Assembly: GCA_001544595.2 (NCBI GenBank)
Contig: FCOH02000013.1
Span: forward strand, 112,335-176,334
Length of the DNA stretch: 64,000 nt
Source of the DNA: Caballeronia peredens
GTDB lineage: Bacteria; Pseudomonadota; Gammaproteobacteria; Burkholderiales; Burkholderiaceae
Reading direction: 5' to 3'
Position numbers and translations under genes: made by a program. This document shows positions 1 through 11,642 of the stretch, one piece after another; the stretch's first letter is position 1, and every line of letters starts with the position of its first letter. The notes below the pieces were generated by a model, which was not told where the DNA came from, made no database searches, and saw only the letters and a list, made by a program, of their open reading frames with translations.

Positions 1-146
1 CGTGTATCGCTGAAGTCAAACGGAAGCGCGCCGCCTGCTTGCGCGATGCGCTTTCGTCTGAGCGGCAGCCGCGACGCGCTTCTCGCGAAACGCGCCACGG
101 CCGCCGCTTTTACCGCTCTCCCTGATTCAACCTGCCGGGCCTGTCG

Positions 147-1454
<1,308 letters not shown>

Positions 1455-1555
1455 GGCGTTTCTCCTGGAGACTGGACTGAACGACGAATCGTGAATCGAT
1501 CTTCGATGACTCGAGCTCCGATGCGCGCCGGATTTCGGCTGCCTGCATTTGCTCA

Positions 1556-1571
1556 ACTCTTATATAAGAGT
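1556..1571. promoter_or_regulatory. Perfect 16-bp palindrome upstream of aceA
   Basis: ACTCTTATATAAGAGT is a perfect palindrome about 100 bp upstream of the aceA start codon. Its centre contains TATATA, so it could overlap a -10 element read on the minus strand. A palindrome of this type is a plausible binding site for a dimeric regulator such as a GntR-family protein; that assignment is inference. Confidence 0.4.
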
Positions 1572-1658
1572 CTAGGCAAACGAGTCTCGGCGAAACACCC
1601 CTTGGCGGTACTTTTATGGATTAATTTTATCGTTATTATTCAATGCAATAGATGGTTT

Positions 1659-1675
1659 ATTCCGTATTGTGGAAT
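1659..1675. promoter_or_regulatory. ATTCC-N7-GGAAT inverted repeat upstream of aceA
   Basis: A 5-7-5 inverted repeat lies about 205 bp upstream of aceA in the AT-rich segment. The TTCC/GGAA half-sites resemble the general form of IclR-family operators, and IclR controls the glyoxylate bypass in enteric bacteria. The match to any particular regulator is not shown by the sequence. Confidence 0.3.
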
Positions 1676-1776
1676 GACTTTCTTCATCTTGCAACGGGTT
1701 TGTTTGTGCCGCGCAGCACATCTTTTGCGACGCAAAAGAGCGTTGCACATCGTGAAATTCTGACGGCGGGCGAAAA

Positions 1777-1806
1777 AAAACCGATGCGCGAGGCATCGGT
1801 TTTTCT
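1777..1806 (-). terminator. Rho-independent terminator after the DEAD-box helicase gene
   Basis: Stem AAAACCGATGC / GCATCGGTTTT with a 5-base loop, 11 bp in all. Read on the minus strand it ends in a run of eight T. It lies about 60 bp downstream of the helicase stop codon. Confidence 0.85.
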
Positions 1807-1863
1807 GAAGCGAGTGCGAAAGCGGTGTTTGAAACCGCTTTCTGCTGCGCCTGACTGCTGCGC

Positions 1864-3465
<1,602 letters not shown>

Positions 3466-3948
3466 GTCGATCCTTGAAACGGGAAATAAGGCGTCGGCGC
3501 CAATCGGCATACCCAAGTCGTTGGATTCAGCGAGCGAAGAAACAGCGAGCAAATCGAAAAACGGGGGTCACTCGCGCGAACGTGCGGCGAGTATTTTTGT
3601 TAGAAGCTGTATCGGATACGGCAGGCCCAGTGTTGCGATGGGCGCTGACGTCAGCCTGATGCATGACGGGCCGCGGAACATTCTGCGCGCAAACTTCAGC
3701 GCAACGGCCTAGCAGGGAGGGGACAGTTTCTAAACTGGATTGGAGCGAAACGCTACTGAGCGCCTTGCTGCGCGTGGCTTTGCTGAAAAAGCTCGCAACT
3801 CGCGGTCGGGCACTGAATTGCAAGTATATCGGAATTTGCTGCACCGCGCCACATTTTGACGCATGACCGCGCCAACTCCGGGCATCGGAGGGCGCGGCAA
3901 TGCGTCGTGCGCTTCATGCCGGGGAGCGGCTGCCCCGATCACGCCCGC
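3466..3948. other. 483-bp intergenic region between helicase start and ACBP gene
   Basis: No supported gene. It contains a short palindrome CAGTTT-CT-AAACTG at 3724-3737, and a strong bipartite hairpin at 3868-3896 (CGCGCC/GGCGCG closing an inner CTCCG/CGGAG stem) just downstream of the ACBP gene. The hairpin lacks a T-run on the minus strand, so it is at most a weak terminator. The helicase promoter should lie here, possibly giving a long 5' leader, but I could not pick one with confidence. Confidence 0.45.
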
Positions 3949-4218
3949 TCAGGCGGTTTCGCCGCGCTTGAGCGTGTCGACGAGTTCGACATAGCGCGCC
4001 TTGGCGTCGTCGGCGGGGGTGCCCTTGAGCGCTTCCCACGCTTCGTATTTGTATTTCCCGGCGATGTCCGTGAAGCCGGGCTTCTCGCCCTGCACGTCGC
4101 CGGCGCTCGCCTGCTTGAACAGCGCGTAGAGCCGCAGCAGCGTGAGGTTGCCGGGGCGTTCCGGCAGTTGGGTCACATCGGCCTGGGCCTGCGCGAATTG
4201 CTGATCGATATCGGTCAT
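3949..4218 (-). CDS. Acyl-CoA-binding protein (ACBP family)
   Basis: Small cytoplasmic protein of 89 residues, the normal size for ACBP, which binds long-chain acyl-CoA esters and shuttles or buffers them. Family features are visible: LRLYALFKQA in helix 2, a GD segment followed by KPGF, then KYKYEAWEALKGT and a final YVELV helix. These contain the Lys and Tyr residues that bind the acyl-CoA phosphates. A GGAG ribosome-binding site precedes the ATG. The gene stands alone, divergent from tsaB. Confidence 0.9.
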   Translation of the reverse strand: MTDIDQQFAQAQADVTQLPERPGNLTLLRLYALFKQASAGDVQGEKPGFTDIAGKYKYEAWEALKGTPADDAKARYVELVDTLKRGETA

Positions 4219-4386
4219 GCGTGCTCCGTTCTTGTGGATATATTGGCGCGGACGATCTTAGCAAGCGCGCCGCGCGCGGCGGCTCGAGGCTTTCCTCCAA
4301 ACGAGGACGGCTTCCAGAAGCGGGTCGCTTCGGTACGGCGTCGGTCCATGCGCGTCGACGGCGCGAATCCGGCGCAGGTCCCGCAT

Positions 4387-4392
4387 TACAAT
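4387..4392 (+). promoter_or_regulatory. Candidate -10 box TACAAT directly before tsaB
   Basis: TACAAT ends 7 bases before the tsaB ATG at 4400. No good -35 is seen at 17 bp and there is no purine-rich Shine-Dalgarno. If this is the real -10, transcription would begin at or next to the start codon and the mRNA would be nearly leaderless. This is inferred from spacing only. Confidence 0.4.
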
Positions 4393-4399
4393 ACCGGCT

Positions 4400-5218
4400 A
4401 TGACACGCACCGTTCTGCTCGCCCTCGACACCTCGACGGAGTTCTGCTCAGTCGCGCTCCTGCTCGCCGATTCCGCTTCCGTTCCCGTTTCCGTTGCCGA
4501 TCCCGCCGGTGATACCGCTTCGGCCGTTCGATCCGCCGCCGCGCCCCAATACGCGAACGGCGACACGCGTGTCTGGTTCCGCCACGAGGCGACCGGCGCG
4601 GTTTCGAGCACGCGGCTTTTGCCCGCCGTGCGCGAACTCTTCGACGAAGCCGGCCTCGCGCTCGCCGACTGCGCCGCGATCGCATTCGGCGCCGGCCCCG
4701 GGTCGTTCACCGGTCTGCGCACGGCCACCGGCGTCGCGCAGGGACTCGCGTTCGGCCTGAACGTGCCGGTGGTTCCGGTGAGCACGCTGCTCGCCTGCGC
4801 GGAAGCGGCGCGACTTCACGATCCGTCGTTGCCGCCGCGCGTGCTCGCGGCGCTCGACGCGCGCATGGACGAGGTCTACTGGGCCGACTACGAATTCGAT
4901 GCCGCCACCGGCGACTGGCGCACGCTGCATCCCGCATCGCTCGATGCGCCCCACGCGCTGCCGCTGCCCGATGCGCCGTTCGCGCTCGCGGGCAACGCGG
5001 CCGCCGCGTTCGCCGAGCGTCTGCCGGCGCTGGCCGCCGCCGCGCATGTCGATCGCGAGGCGCTGCCGCACGCGCTGCCGGTCGCGCTGATCGGTCTGCG
5101 GGCATGGCGGGCCGGGCGCACGGTCGCACCCGAGCACGCGGCGCCCGATTACGTGCGCGACAAGGTCGCCCAGACCACGGCGGAGCGCATGCAGGCACGC
5201 GAGGAGGCGTTGCGGTGA
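4400..5218 (+). CDS. tsaB: tRNA threonylcarbamoyladenosine biosynthesis protein TsaB
   Basis: Partner of TsaD and TsaE in making t6A37 in ANN-decoding tRNAs; an inactive member of the ASKHA fold. LLALDTST at about 6-13 and GAGPGSFTGLRTATG at about 97-111 are the family signatures. At 272 residues it is longer than typical TsaB (about 230). The excess sits mainly at residues 22-58, a low-complexity Ala/Ser/Val/Asp stretch inserted between beta strands. It is first in a tight run: its stop overlaps the GTG start of rimI. Confidence 0.95.
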   Translation: MTRTVLLALDTSTEFCSVALLLADSASVPVSVADPAGDTASAVRSAAAPQYANGDTRVWFRHEATGAVSSTRLLPAVRELFDEAGLALADCAAIAFGAGPGSFTGLRTATGVAQGLAFGLNVPVVPVSTLLACAEAARLHDPSLPPRVLAALDARMDEVYWADYEFDAATGDWRTLHPASLDAPHALPLPDAPFALAGNAAAAFAERLPALAAAAHVDREALPHALPVALIGLRAWRAGRTVAPEHAAPDYVRDKVAQTTAERMQAREEALR

Positions 5219-5706
5219 GCGGCGTGCTGCTGGCGGACCGGTATCTGACGTCGATGACCGAAGCCGATCTCGACGAAGTCGCCACCGTCGAAAAGCTCGC
5301 CTACGAATTCCCCTGGAGCCGCGGCAATTTTCAGGATTCGCTGCGCAACGGCTACTACGGCGTCTGTCTGCGGCACGTGACCGGCACGTTGATCGGCTAT
5401 TGCGTGCTGATGCCCGTCGTCGACGAGATGCATCTGCTCAATCTGTGTGTCGCGCCGTCCGCGCAGCGCGCGGGCGCCGGTCTCACGCTGCTGCGCGAAG
5501 CGGTGCGCCTCACGCGCGCCGAAAAACTCGATGGCGTCTTGCTCGAAGTGCGGCCGTCGAATCCGCGCGCCATCCAGCTTTACGAGCGCTTCGGCTTCGT
5601 TGCCATCGGGCGTCGCAAGAACTATTACCCCGCGCGGCATCGTTCGCGCGAGGACGCAATCGTCATGCGTCTGTCGTTTTCGAAGGAGAGTGCGCATGGC
5701 GCTTGA
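5215..5706 (+). CDS. rimI: Ribosomal protein S18-alanine N-acetyltransferase RimI
   Basis: GNAT-family acetyltransferase that acetylates the N-terminal Ala of ribosomal protein S18. The acetyl-CoA-binding motif VAPSAQRAGAG lies near residues 80-90, followed by EVRPSNPRAIQLYERFGF, the typical RimI C-terminal half. The start is GTG at 5215, overlapping the tsaB stop as GTGA, with GAGGAGGCG just upstream; the next in-frame ATG at 5254 would cut into the first strand. The product is 163 residues. The tsaB-rimI pairing is common in proteobacteria. Confidence 0.93.
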   Translation: MSGVLLADRYLTSMTEADLDEVATVEKLAYEFPWSRGNFQDSLRNGYYGVCLRHVTGTLIGYCVLMPVVDEMHLLNLCVAPSAQRAGAGLTLLREAVRLTRAEKLDGVLLEVRPSNPRAIQLYERFGFVAIGRRKNYYPARHRSREDAIVMRLSFSKESAHGA

Positions 5707-6673
5707 TGAATCGCTGATCGAAGAACTCGGAATCGGGCCGATGTGGGTGCGGCGGCAGGCAACGTCCACAGCGCCGTCCGGCGTGCTGGTTGCCGAGGCG
5801 CCTCTCGTTGAAGCGTTGGCCGTCGAAGCGTCGGTTGCAGAGGCGCCTCTGGTCGAGGCGCCGGTGACCGAAGCGCCCGCGCGGGTGAAAACGGTCAGGG
5901 CGGCAGAAACGGTCAAAGCGATGGAACCGTCCCGCGAACCGCCCGGCGCGGCGCGAGACGCATCACCCGATTTCGATGCGCCGCCGCTCGACGCCTACGA
6001 CGATCTCCCGTGGACCGACGACATACCCGTCCACGCCGAACCCGCCATCGCGCAAGCGCCGGACGACATCCACACGCTCGACTGGGACGCGCTCGCCGCG
6101 CGCGTCGCCGATTGCCAGCGCTGCCGCCTGTGCGAGCGGCGCACGAACACGGTCTTCGGCGTCGGCGACCGCGAAGCCGACTGGATGCTCATCGGCGAGG
6201 CGCCGGGCGAAAACGAGGACAAGCAGGGCGAGCCGTTCGTCGGCCAGGCGGGCAAGCTGCTCGACAACATGCTGCGCGCGCTCGCGCTGTCGCGGCAATC
6301 GAACGTGTATATCGCGAACGTGATCAAGTGCCGGCCGCCCGGCAACCGCAATCCCGAACTCGATGAAGTCGCGCGCTGCGAGCCCTATCTGCAACGACAG
6401 GTCGAACTCGTGAAGCCAAAGGTGATCGTCGCGATGGGCCGCTTCGCCGCGCAAAGCCTGCTCAAGAACGAAGCCAGCATCGCGTCGATGCGCGGCCGCG
6501 TGCACGCGTATCGCGGCGTGCCGGTCATCGTCACATATCACCCGGCTTACCTGCTGCGCAGCCTGCAGGACAAGGCGAAGGCCTGGGCCGATCTCAGCCT
6601 CGCACGCACGACCTACCGCGACGCGCTCGCGGCGCTCGGAGTCGAGCAGGGAGCGGAGCAGGGCGGCAACTGA
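5696..6673 (+). CDS. Uracil-DNA glycosylase, family 4 (Fe-S cluster type)
   Basis: Excises uracil from DNA. The catalytic domain begins near residue 125. The cluster ligands are visible as CQRC (Cys140 and Cys143), Cys212 in [11 protein letters not shown] and Cys228 in ARCEPY. Motif 1 is GEAPGENED and motif 3 is HPAYLLR. Residues 1-120 form an extra N-terminal segment absent from minimal family 4 enzymes, with degenerate Val-Glu-Ala-Pro repeats at about 30-62. The ATG overlaps the end of rimI and follows AAGGAGAG. The product is 325 residues. It is often misannotated as phage SPO1 DNA polymerase-related. Confidence 0.92.
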   Translation: MALDESLIEELGIGPMWVRRQATSTAPSGVLVAEAPLVEALAVEASVAEAPLVEAPVTEAPARVKTVRAAETVKAMEPSREPPGAARDASPDFDAPPLDAYDDLPWTDDIPVHAEPAIAQAPDDIHTLDWDALAARVADCQRCRLCERRTNTVFGVGDREADWMLIGEAPGENEDKQGEPFVGQAGKLLDNMLRALALSRQSNVYIANVIKCRPPGNRNPELDEVARCEPYLQRQVELVKPKVIVAMGRFAAQSLLKNEASIASMRGRVHAYRGVPVIVTYHPAYLLRSLQDKAKAWADLSLARTTYRDALAALGVEQGAEQGGN

Positions 6674-7719
6674 TGAGCGCCCGGGCGAACGAGCTCGCGC
6701 GTCTCGTCGATCGTTTCGGCGACGCCACCGTCCGCGATCTCGCCTGGCTGCTGTTTGCACCTGATCTGTTGCGGGAAGGCAGCGACGGCGTCGCGCTGGC
6801 GCGTCCGTGCGCGTCGCCGGCCGAGCGCGATGCGACGCTCGCCTGGCTGGCATCGCTCGATGCCGCGCCGCAAGCGCTGCACGATCACGCGCGCAATCCT
6901 AAATTCACGCGCCTGGGCATCTACGCCGAAAGCCTGCTTCGATACTTCCTCGCGCACGGGCCGGCGGCGCGCCTCATCGCGGCGAACGTGCCGTTGCGGC
7001 GTCAGCGGCGCACCATCGGCGAATGCGATTTCCTGCTCGAAGCGGCAAACGGCGAGCGGCTGCACTGGGAACTGGCGGTGAAGTTCTATCTGCATATCGG
7101 CGATGGCGATGGCGATGGCGATGCCGATGCCGATGCCGACGCGTCACGCCTGTCGCGCGCGGCGAGCCTCGCGGACTACGTCGGCCCGAACCTTCAGGAC
7201 CGCTTCGACCTTAAGCACGTGCGGCTCATCACGCATCAGCTCGCGCTGACCTCGCGCGCAGAGTTTGCCGGGCTCGGCTTCGAAGGGCCGTGGCAGGCGC
7301 AGTTGTACGTCAAAGGCCGGCTTTTCTATCACGGACTGCAAGGCGACCGCGTCGCGCCGGCGCCCGAGATCGGCGACGACCACTTGCGCGGATGGTGGCT
7401 GACGGCCTCCGAATGGCGCGCGGCGCACAGCGACGCCGCCGGCGGCGAGCGCGCGTGGGTCGTGCAGCCGCGCATGGCCTGGCTCGCGTCGCGCCGGCTC
7501 GATGCGGCGGCCGCGGAATCGCTCGTGGCTGAGTCGAATGCAATCGGCGCGCGTCTGGAAGGCGCCCCCGCGCCGACGATGATCGCCGCCTACGTGCGCG
7601 ACGAGCCGGGCGGGTGGATCGAGGAATCGCGCGGTTTCATCGTCCCGGACGACTGGCCCGGGCGGGCGCGCGCGTTCGCTGCGTCGGCGGCCGTCCCGGC
7701 GTCCGCGCCGCCGGTCTGA
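6673..7719 (+). CDS. DUF1853 family protein
   Basis: The 348-residue product resembles the DUF1853 family, whose biochemical role I do not know. Conserved-looking segments are DLAWLLFAPDLL near the N-terminus, LGIYAESLLRYFL, and ECDFLLEAANGERLHWELAVKFYL, which has an acidic/Lys pattern reminiscent of PD-(D/E)XK nuclease cores (inference). The chain is interrupted by Gly-Asp/Ala-Asp dipeptide repeats encoded by a hexanucleotide tract. The start overlaps the glycosylase stop as TGATG, so the two are probably translationally coupled. Confidence 0.8.
   Translation: MSARANELARLVDRFGDATVRDLAWLLFAPDLLREGSDGVALARPCASPAERDATLAWLASLDAAPQALHDHARNPKFTRLGIYAESLLRYFLAHGPAARLIAANVPLRRQRRTIGECDFLLEAANGERLHWELAVKFYLHIGDGDGDGDADADADASRLSRAASLADYVGPNLQDRFDLKHVRLITHQLALTSRAEFAGLGFEGPWQAQLYVKGRLFYHGLQGDRVAPAPEIGDDHLRGWWLTASEWRAAHSDAAGGERAWVVQPRMAWLASRRLDAAAAESLVAESNAIGARLEGAPAPTMIAAYVRDEPGGWIEESRGFIVPDDWPGRARAFAASAAVPASAPPV
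7099..7140 (+). repeat. Hexanucleotide tract (GGCGAT)4(GCCGAY)3 inside the DUF1853 gene
   Basis: Seven tandem 6-bp units, four GGCGAT then two GCCGAT and one GCCGAC, encode GDGDGDGDADADAD. A 6-bp unit keeps the reading frame, so slippage would change only the number of dipeptides. Confidence 0.95.
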
Positions 7720-7733
7720 TCAGCCCGCGCCGC

Positions 7734-8546
7734 TCACCACCAGCGGAAGAAGTGATGCACCGGCCCGACGCCATGTCCGACGTCGAGTTGCACGCTCGCC
7801 TCGATCGCGCCGGTGAGATAGCGTTTGGCCTCGGCGGTGGCGGACGCGAGATCGCCAGTTTGCGGAATCAGCGCCGCGATCGCCGACGACAGCGTGCAGC
7901 CCGTGCCGTGCGTGTTCCTGACCGGCACGCGCGCGCCGCCGAGCCTGAGCGAGCCGCCCGCTTCGATGAGCCAGTCGGGACTGTCGGAAGAGTCGAGATG
8001 GCCGCCCTTCATCAGCACGGCCTGCGCGCCGAGCGCGCGCAACGCTTCGCCCTGGCGGACCATCGCGTCTTCGTCCGCGGCGCATTCGCTGCCGAGCAGC
8101 GCCGCCGCTTCGGGCAGATTCGGCGTGACGAGCGTCGCGAGCGGCAGCAATTCGTCGCGCAGCGCGGCGACCGCTTCCGGCGCGAGCAGCGCGTGATGAC
8201 TCTTCGAAATCATCACGGTGTCGAGCACGACGTGCTTCGGCCGATGACGCCGCAACGCATCGGCGACGGCGCGCACGATGCCGGCGTTCGCCAGCATGCC
8301 GATCTTCACCGCGTCGATGCGGATGTCGTCGAATACGGCGTCGAGCTGCGCCGTGATGAACGACGGCTCCGGCGCATGGACCGCCGTCACGCCGCGCGTG
8401 TTCTGCGCGGTGAGCGCCGTGATCACGCTCGCACCGTATGCGCCGAGCGCGGAAAAGGCCTTGAGGTCGGCCTGGATGCCCGCGCCGCCGCCCGAGTCGG
8501 AACCGGCGATCGTGAGCACATTGGGAATGGATTTCGTGGCGGCCAT
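7734..8546 (-). CDS. thiD: Hydroxymethylpyrimidine/phosphomethylpyrimidine kinase
   Basis: Phosphorylates HMP and HMP-P to HMP-PP for thiamin synthesis; ribokinase-like fold. The N-terminal substrate loop [18 protein letters not shown] lies at about residues 12-29. The C-terminal [15 protein letters not shown] carries the anion hole and the catalytic Asp/Cys region of this kinase family. The start at 8546 gives 270 residues, the usual length. It is the last gene of thiM-thiE-thiD, 7 bp after thiE, and converges with the DUF1853 gene. Confidence 0.96.
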   Translation of the reverse strand: MAATKSIPNVLTIAGSDSGGGAGIQADLKAFSALGAYGASVITALTAQNTRGVTAVHAPEPSFITAQLDAVFDDIRIDAVKIGMLANAGIVRAVADALRRHRPKHVVLDTVMISKSHHALLAPEAVAALRDELLPLATLVTPNLPEAAALLGSECAADEDAMVRQGEALRALGAQAVLMKGGHLDSSDSPDWLIEAGGSLRLGGARVPVRNTHGTGCTLSSAIAALIPQTGDLASATAEAKRYLTGAIEASVQLDVGHGVGPVHHFFRWW

Positions 8547-8553
8547 GGAGTTT

Positions 8554-9201
8554 TCAGGTTTGAGCGCGCGTGATTGTCGCGCGCAGCGCCGCGGCGGCAT
8601 CGCGCGGATTCGCCGCCTTGCAGATCGCGGATACGACGGCGAGTCCGGCGGGCTTCGCGCGCATCACGTCGGCGGCGTTGTGCGCCTGGATGCCGCCGAT
8701 CGCGACGGTCGGCAAGTGCGTGGCGGCGCGCATCGCCGCGAAGCCGTCGATGCCGCACGGCGCGGACGCGTCGGTTTTGGTCGGCGTGGCGTAGAGCGGG
8801 CCCGCGCCGAGATAGTCGACGATGCCCGCGAGCCCGGCGGCGTCCGCGGTCTCGGCGAGGTTCGACACCGACAGCCCGATCAGCGCATCGGGCCCGAGCA
8901 AACGCCGCGCGGCCTCGGCGGGCAGATCGCGCTGGCCGACGTGCACGCCGTCGGCGCCGGCGGCAAGCGCCACATCCACATGATCGTTGATGACGAAAGG
9001 CACGCCGTGCGCGCGCGTGATCGGAACAAGTTCGCGCGCGAGTTCGAACCACGCGCGTTTGTGCCATTCGGGCGCGCGCAATTGCACGAGCGTCACGCCG
9101 CCTTCGAGCGCCGCGCGCGCGACGGCGAGCGCGGCGTCATGTCCGCCGCACTGCACCGGATCGAGCACGAGATAGAGCGAGAGATCGAACGAGGCGCGCA
9201 T
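8554..9201 (-). CDS. thiE: Thiamin-phosphate synthase
   Basis: Couples HMP-PP with thiazole phosphate to form thiamin phosphate; TIM barrel. Family motifs are [32 protein letters not shown] (pyrophosphate and Mg binding) and [12 protein letters not shown], then the AIGGI phosphate loop. It has 215 residues. The start codon lies 2 bp after the thiM stop. The substrates match the products of its neighbours ThiM and ThiD, so the three genes complete thiamin phosphate formation from salvaged moieties. Confidence 0.95.
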   Translation of the reverse strand: MRASFDLSLYLVLDPVQCGGHDAALAVARAALEGGVTLVQLRAPEWHKRAWFELARELVPITRAHGVPFVINDHVDVALAAGADGVHVGQRDLPAEAARRLLGPDALIGLSVSNLAETADAAGLAGIVDYLGAGPLYATPTKTDASAPCGIDGFAAMRAATHLPTVAIGGIQAHNAADVMRAKPAGLAVVSAICKAANPRDAAAALRATITRAQT

Positions 9202-9203
9202 GG

Positions 9204-10019
9204 TCAGCCGGACACGACATCGCGCTGCACGAGCGTCTTGTCGAAGGTTTCGTGATCGAGCGACGCGAGCCTGTCGAGATAGGCGACGGCGAAGCTGCCG
9301 GGCAGGGCGGCGTCGCGCGCGGCGAGTTCGCCCGCGATGGTCGAATACGCGATGGCCGCGACGGTCGCGGACCAGAACGCGTCGCGCTCCGGCGCCGCGC
9401 CGACGAACGCCGCGACGCTTGCGGACAGCGCGCAGCCGACGCCGGTCACGCGCGTCATCAGCGGCGTTCCGTTGGACAGCGCGACAACCCGTTTGCCGTC
9501 GGTGACGTAATCGGTCGCGCCCGTCACCGCGACCACGGCCTGCGTCTCCAGCGCGAGAACCTGCGCGGCATCGAGCGCGGCGTCGGTGGCGGCGGTGCTG
9601 TCGACGCCCCGTGCGCTCGCCGCGCCGCCGGACAGACTGATGATCTCCGACGCGTTGCCGCGAATCACCGCCGGCCTGGCGTCGAGCAATTCGAGCGCGA
9701 ATTCCGTGCGGAACGCGAGCGGCCCGACCGCGACCGGATCGAGCACCCACGGCTTGCCGGCGCCGTTGGCGGCGTCGACCGCGGCGCGGATGGCGCGCGT
9801 CTGCGGCACGTCGAGCGTGCCGAGATTGACGGACAGCGCGCTCGCGATCGGCGCGAATTCGCCGACTTCCTCGCGCGCGACGACCATCGCCGGCGCGGCG
9901 CCGATGGCGAGCAGCACGTTCGCGGTGAAGTTGGTGACGACGAGATTCGTCAGGCAGTGCACGAGCGGCGCGCGCTCGCGCACGCGGGTGACGAACGAAA
10001 AGAGATCGGCGGCGGACAT
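9204..10019 (-). CDS. thiM: Hydroxyethylthiazole kinase
   Basis: Phosphorylates 4-methyl-5-(2-hydroxyethyl)thiazole, a salvage reaction. The N-terminal [27 protein letters not shown] block with [12 protein letters not shown] is characteristic. The C-terminal [14 protein letters not shown] is the catalytic loop containing the conserved Cys. The product is 271 residues. Only about 34 bp separate it from the lplT stop, so there is no room for a TPP riboswitch directly upstream. Confidence 0.95.
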   Translation of the reverse strand: MSAADLFSFVTRVRERAPLVHCLTNLVVTNFTANVLLAIGAAPAMVVAREEVGEFAPIASALSVNLGTLDVPQTRAIRAAVDAANGAGKPWVLDPVAVGPLAFRTEFALELLDARPAVIRGNASEIISLSGGAASARGVDSTAATDAALDAAQVLALETQAVVAVTGATDYVTDGKRVVALSNGTPLMTRVTGVGCALSASVAAFVGAAPERDAFWSATVAAIAYSTIAGELAARDAALPGSFAVAYLDRLASLDHETFDKTLVQRDVVSG

Positions 10020-10053
10020 GATGGGTATGGGTCGAAGCGGAGCGCGCGGCGGA

Positions 10054-11361
10054 TCAGTGCCGCGCTTCGCCGATCAGCGCGACGGAGTCGAACGCGCGCT
10101 GATTGGCCTGATGCCGTCGCATCACGAAGTACATCATCAGGCAGACGAAGGAGCCGAACAGCACGATGACGAACTGGATCGGCACATCGAGCCACACGAG
10201 CACCGCGTACAGACACAGCATGACGAGCACGGAAAGGTTCTCGTTGAAGTTCTGCACGGCGATGGAATGCCCGGCGGACAGCAGCACGTGGCCGCGATGC
10301 TGGAGCAGCGCGTTCATCGGGACGACGAAGAAGCCCGACAGGCCGCCGACGACCATCAGGAACACATAGGCGATCAGCAGATAGCCGGGAAAGTGCATCT
10401 TGCCGAAGTAGATGCCCCAGTGCGCGGGAAAGAGATGGCGCGTGTAGAAGGCCATCAGCATCACGGCGATTCCCATGAGGATGCCCACCGGCAACACGCT
10501 CAGCGAACGCTTGAGCGGCACGCGCGCTGCCGCGAGCACCGCGCCGGCCGCGACGCCGACCGCGATCACCGCCTGCAGGATGGCGGCCTGCGAAAGCGTC
10601 ATGCCGAGCGACACCTCGGCCCACTTCAGCACGATGAACTGCAGCGTTGCGCCCGCGCCCCAGAACAAGGTCGTGACGGCGAGCGAGATCTGCCCGAGCT
10701 TGTCGCGCCAGAGCACGAGGAAGCAGTCGGCGAAATCGGTGATGAGCTTGAGCGGCCGCGTTTCCTGTTTCGGATAGCGCGCGCCGGTGTCGGGAATGCG
10801 CAGGTTGAATATTGCGGCGATCACGTACATCAGCATGATGACGAGCATTGCGGCTTCCGCGGGCGTGTTGATGCGCGGAATGTGCAGCGACATCAGATGA
10901 CTCGCGATATGCGGGCTGATGAGCGCGCCGCCCATCACGGTGCCGAGAATGATCGAGCCGACCGTGGTGCCTTCGATCCAGCCGTTCGCCGCGACCAGTC
11001 GGTCGGCGGGCAGCAGTTCGGTGAGAATGCCGTATTTCGCCGGCGAATAAGCCGCCGCGCCGAAACCCACGATGCCGTACGCGAGCAGCGGATGCGCGCC
11101 GAAGAGCATGGTGACGCAGCCGACCACCTTGATGGAATTGGTCACGAACATCACGTGACCTTTGGGCCGGGAATCCGCGAAAGCCCCGACGAACGCCGCG
11201 AGAATCACATAGGAGAGGACGAAGAACAGCTTGAGCAGCGGCGTCATCCAGTTCGGGGCGTGGAGATCTTTGAGCAGTGCAATGGCAGCGATCAGGAGCG
11301 CGTTATCGGCCAGCGACGAGAAAAACTGCGCGGCCATGATGGTGTAAAAACCTTTTTTCAT
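10054..11361 (-). CDS. lplT: Lysophospholipid transporter LplT (MFS)
   Basis: Inner-membrane major facilitator protein that flips lysophospholipids inward for re-acylation. The N-terminus [20 protein letters not shown] and the following [28 protein letters not shown] match LplT; about twelve hydrophobic segments span the 435 residues. The start at 11361 (MKKGFYT) is chosen because the preceding in-frame residues are polar and non-conserved. No acyltransferase (Aas) is next to it. It runs co-directionally into thiM. Confidence 0.93.
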   Translation of the reverse strand: MKKGFYTIMAAQFFSSLADNALLIAAIALLKDLHAPNWMTPLLKLFFVLSYVILAAFVGAFADSRPKGHVMFVTNSIKVVGCVTMLFGAHPLLAYGIVGFGAAAYSPAKYGILTELLPADRLVAANGWIEGTTVGSIILGTVMGGALISPHIASHLMSLHIPRINTPAEAAMLVIMLMYVIAAIFNLRIPDTGARYPKQETRPLKLITDFADCFLVLWRDKLGQISLAVTTLFWGAGATLQFIVLKWAEVSLGMTLSQAAILQAVIAVGVAAGAVLAAARVPLKRSLSVLPVGILMGIAVMLMAFYTRHLFPAHWGIYFGKMHFPGYLLIAYVFLMVVGGLSGFFVVPMNALLQHRGHVLLSAGHSIAVQNFNENLSVLVMLCLYAVLVWLDVPIQFVIVLFGSFVCLMMYFVMRRHQANQRAFDSVALIGEARH

Positions 11362-11642
11362 CTGATCCGAAGCTTTCCTCACTGCGGGTGATCCGCCCCG
11401 GGCACTCGTGGTGCACTCGGGCTTATGCCTTTCGAAATGGGTTGTGCGCACGGCTTTATAACACGAAAATAGGCACATTCTGACTAGCAGTAATCTCGAT
11501 GACGTGCGAAATGGCACGCTCGTCCATGGGATTCCTCATAAGATACTGATTCACAAGGCGTCCCGTTCGCCGCAGCACGACGCCTCCCGCTGTCGTATGC
11601 TGGCCGTTCCGAACGCTCTCACTGCAATTCCACCACACGCTC

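Larger units (their letters stand above)
1455..1863. other. Intergenic region upstream of aceA, AT-rich core
   Basis: This stretch separates the aceA start from the end of the helicase gene. It holds the helicase terminator (1777-1806), an AT-rich segment at about 1610-1740 that contrasts with the GC-rich surroundings, a perfect 16-bp palindrome at 1556-1571 and an ATTCC-N7-GGAAT inverted repeat at 1659-1675. No coding sequence is supported. It is presumably the aceA control region; I could not assign a convincing -35/-10 pair. Confidence 0.6.

Noticed and set aside
1..146. Possible gene or terminator at the left edge
   Set aside because: No frame with a convincing start or family resemblance and no hairpin with a T-run was seen.
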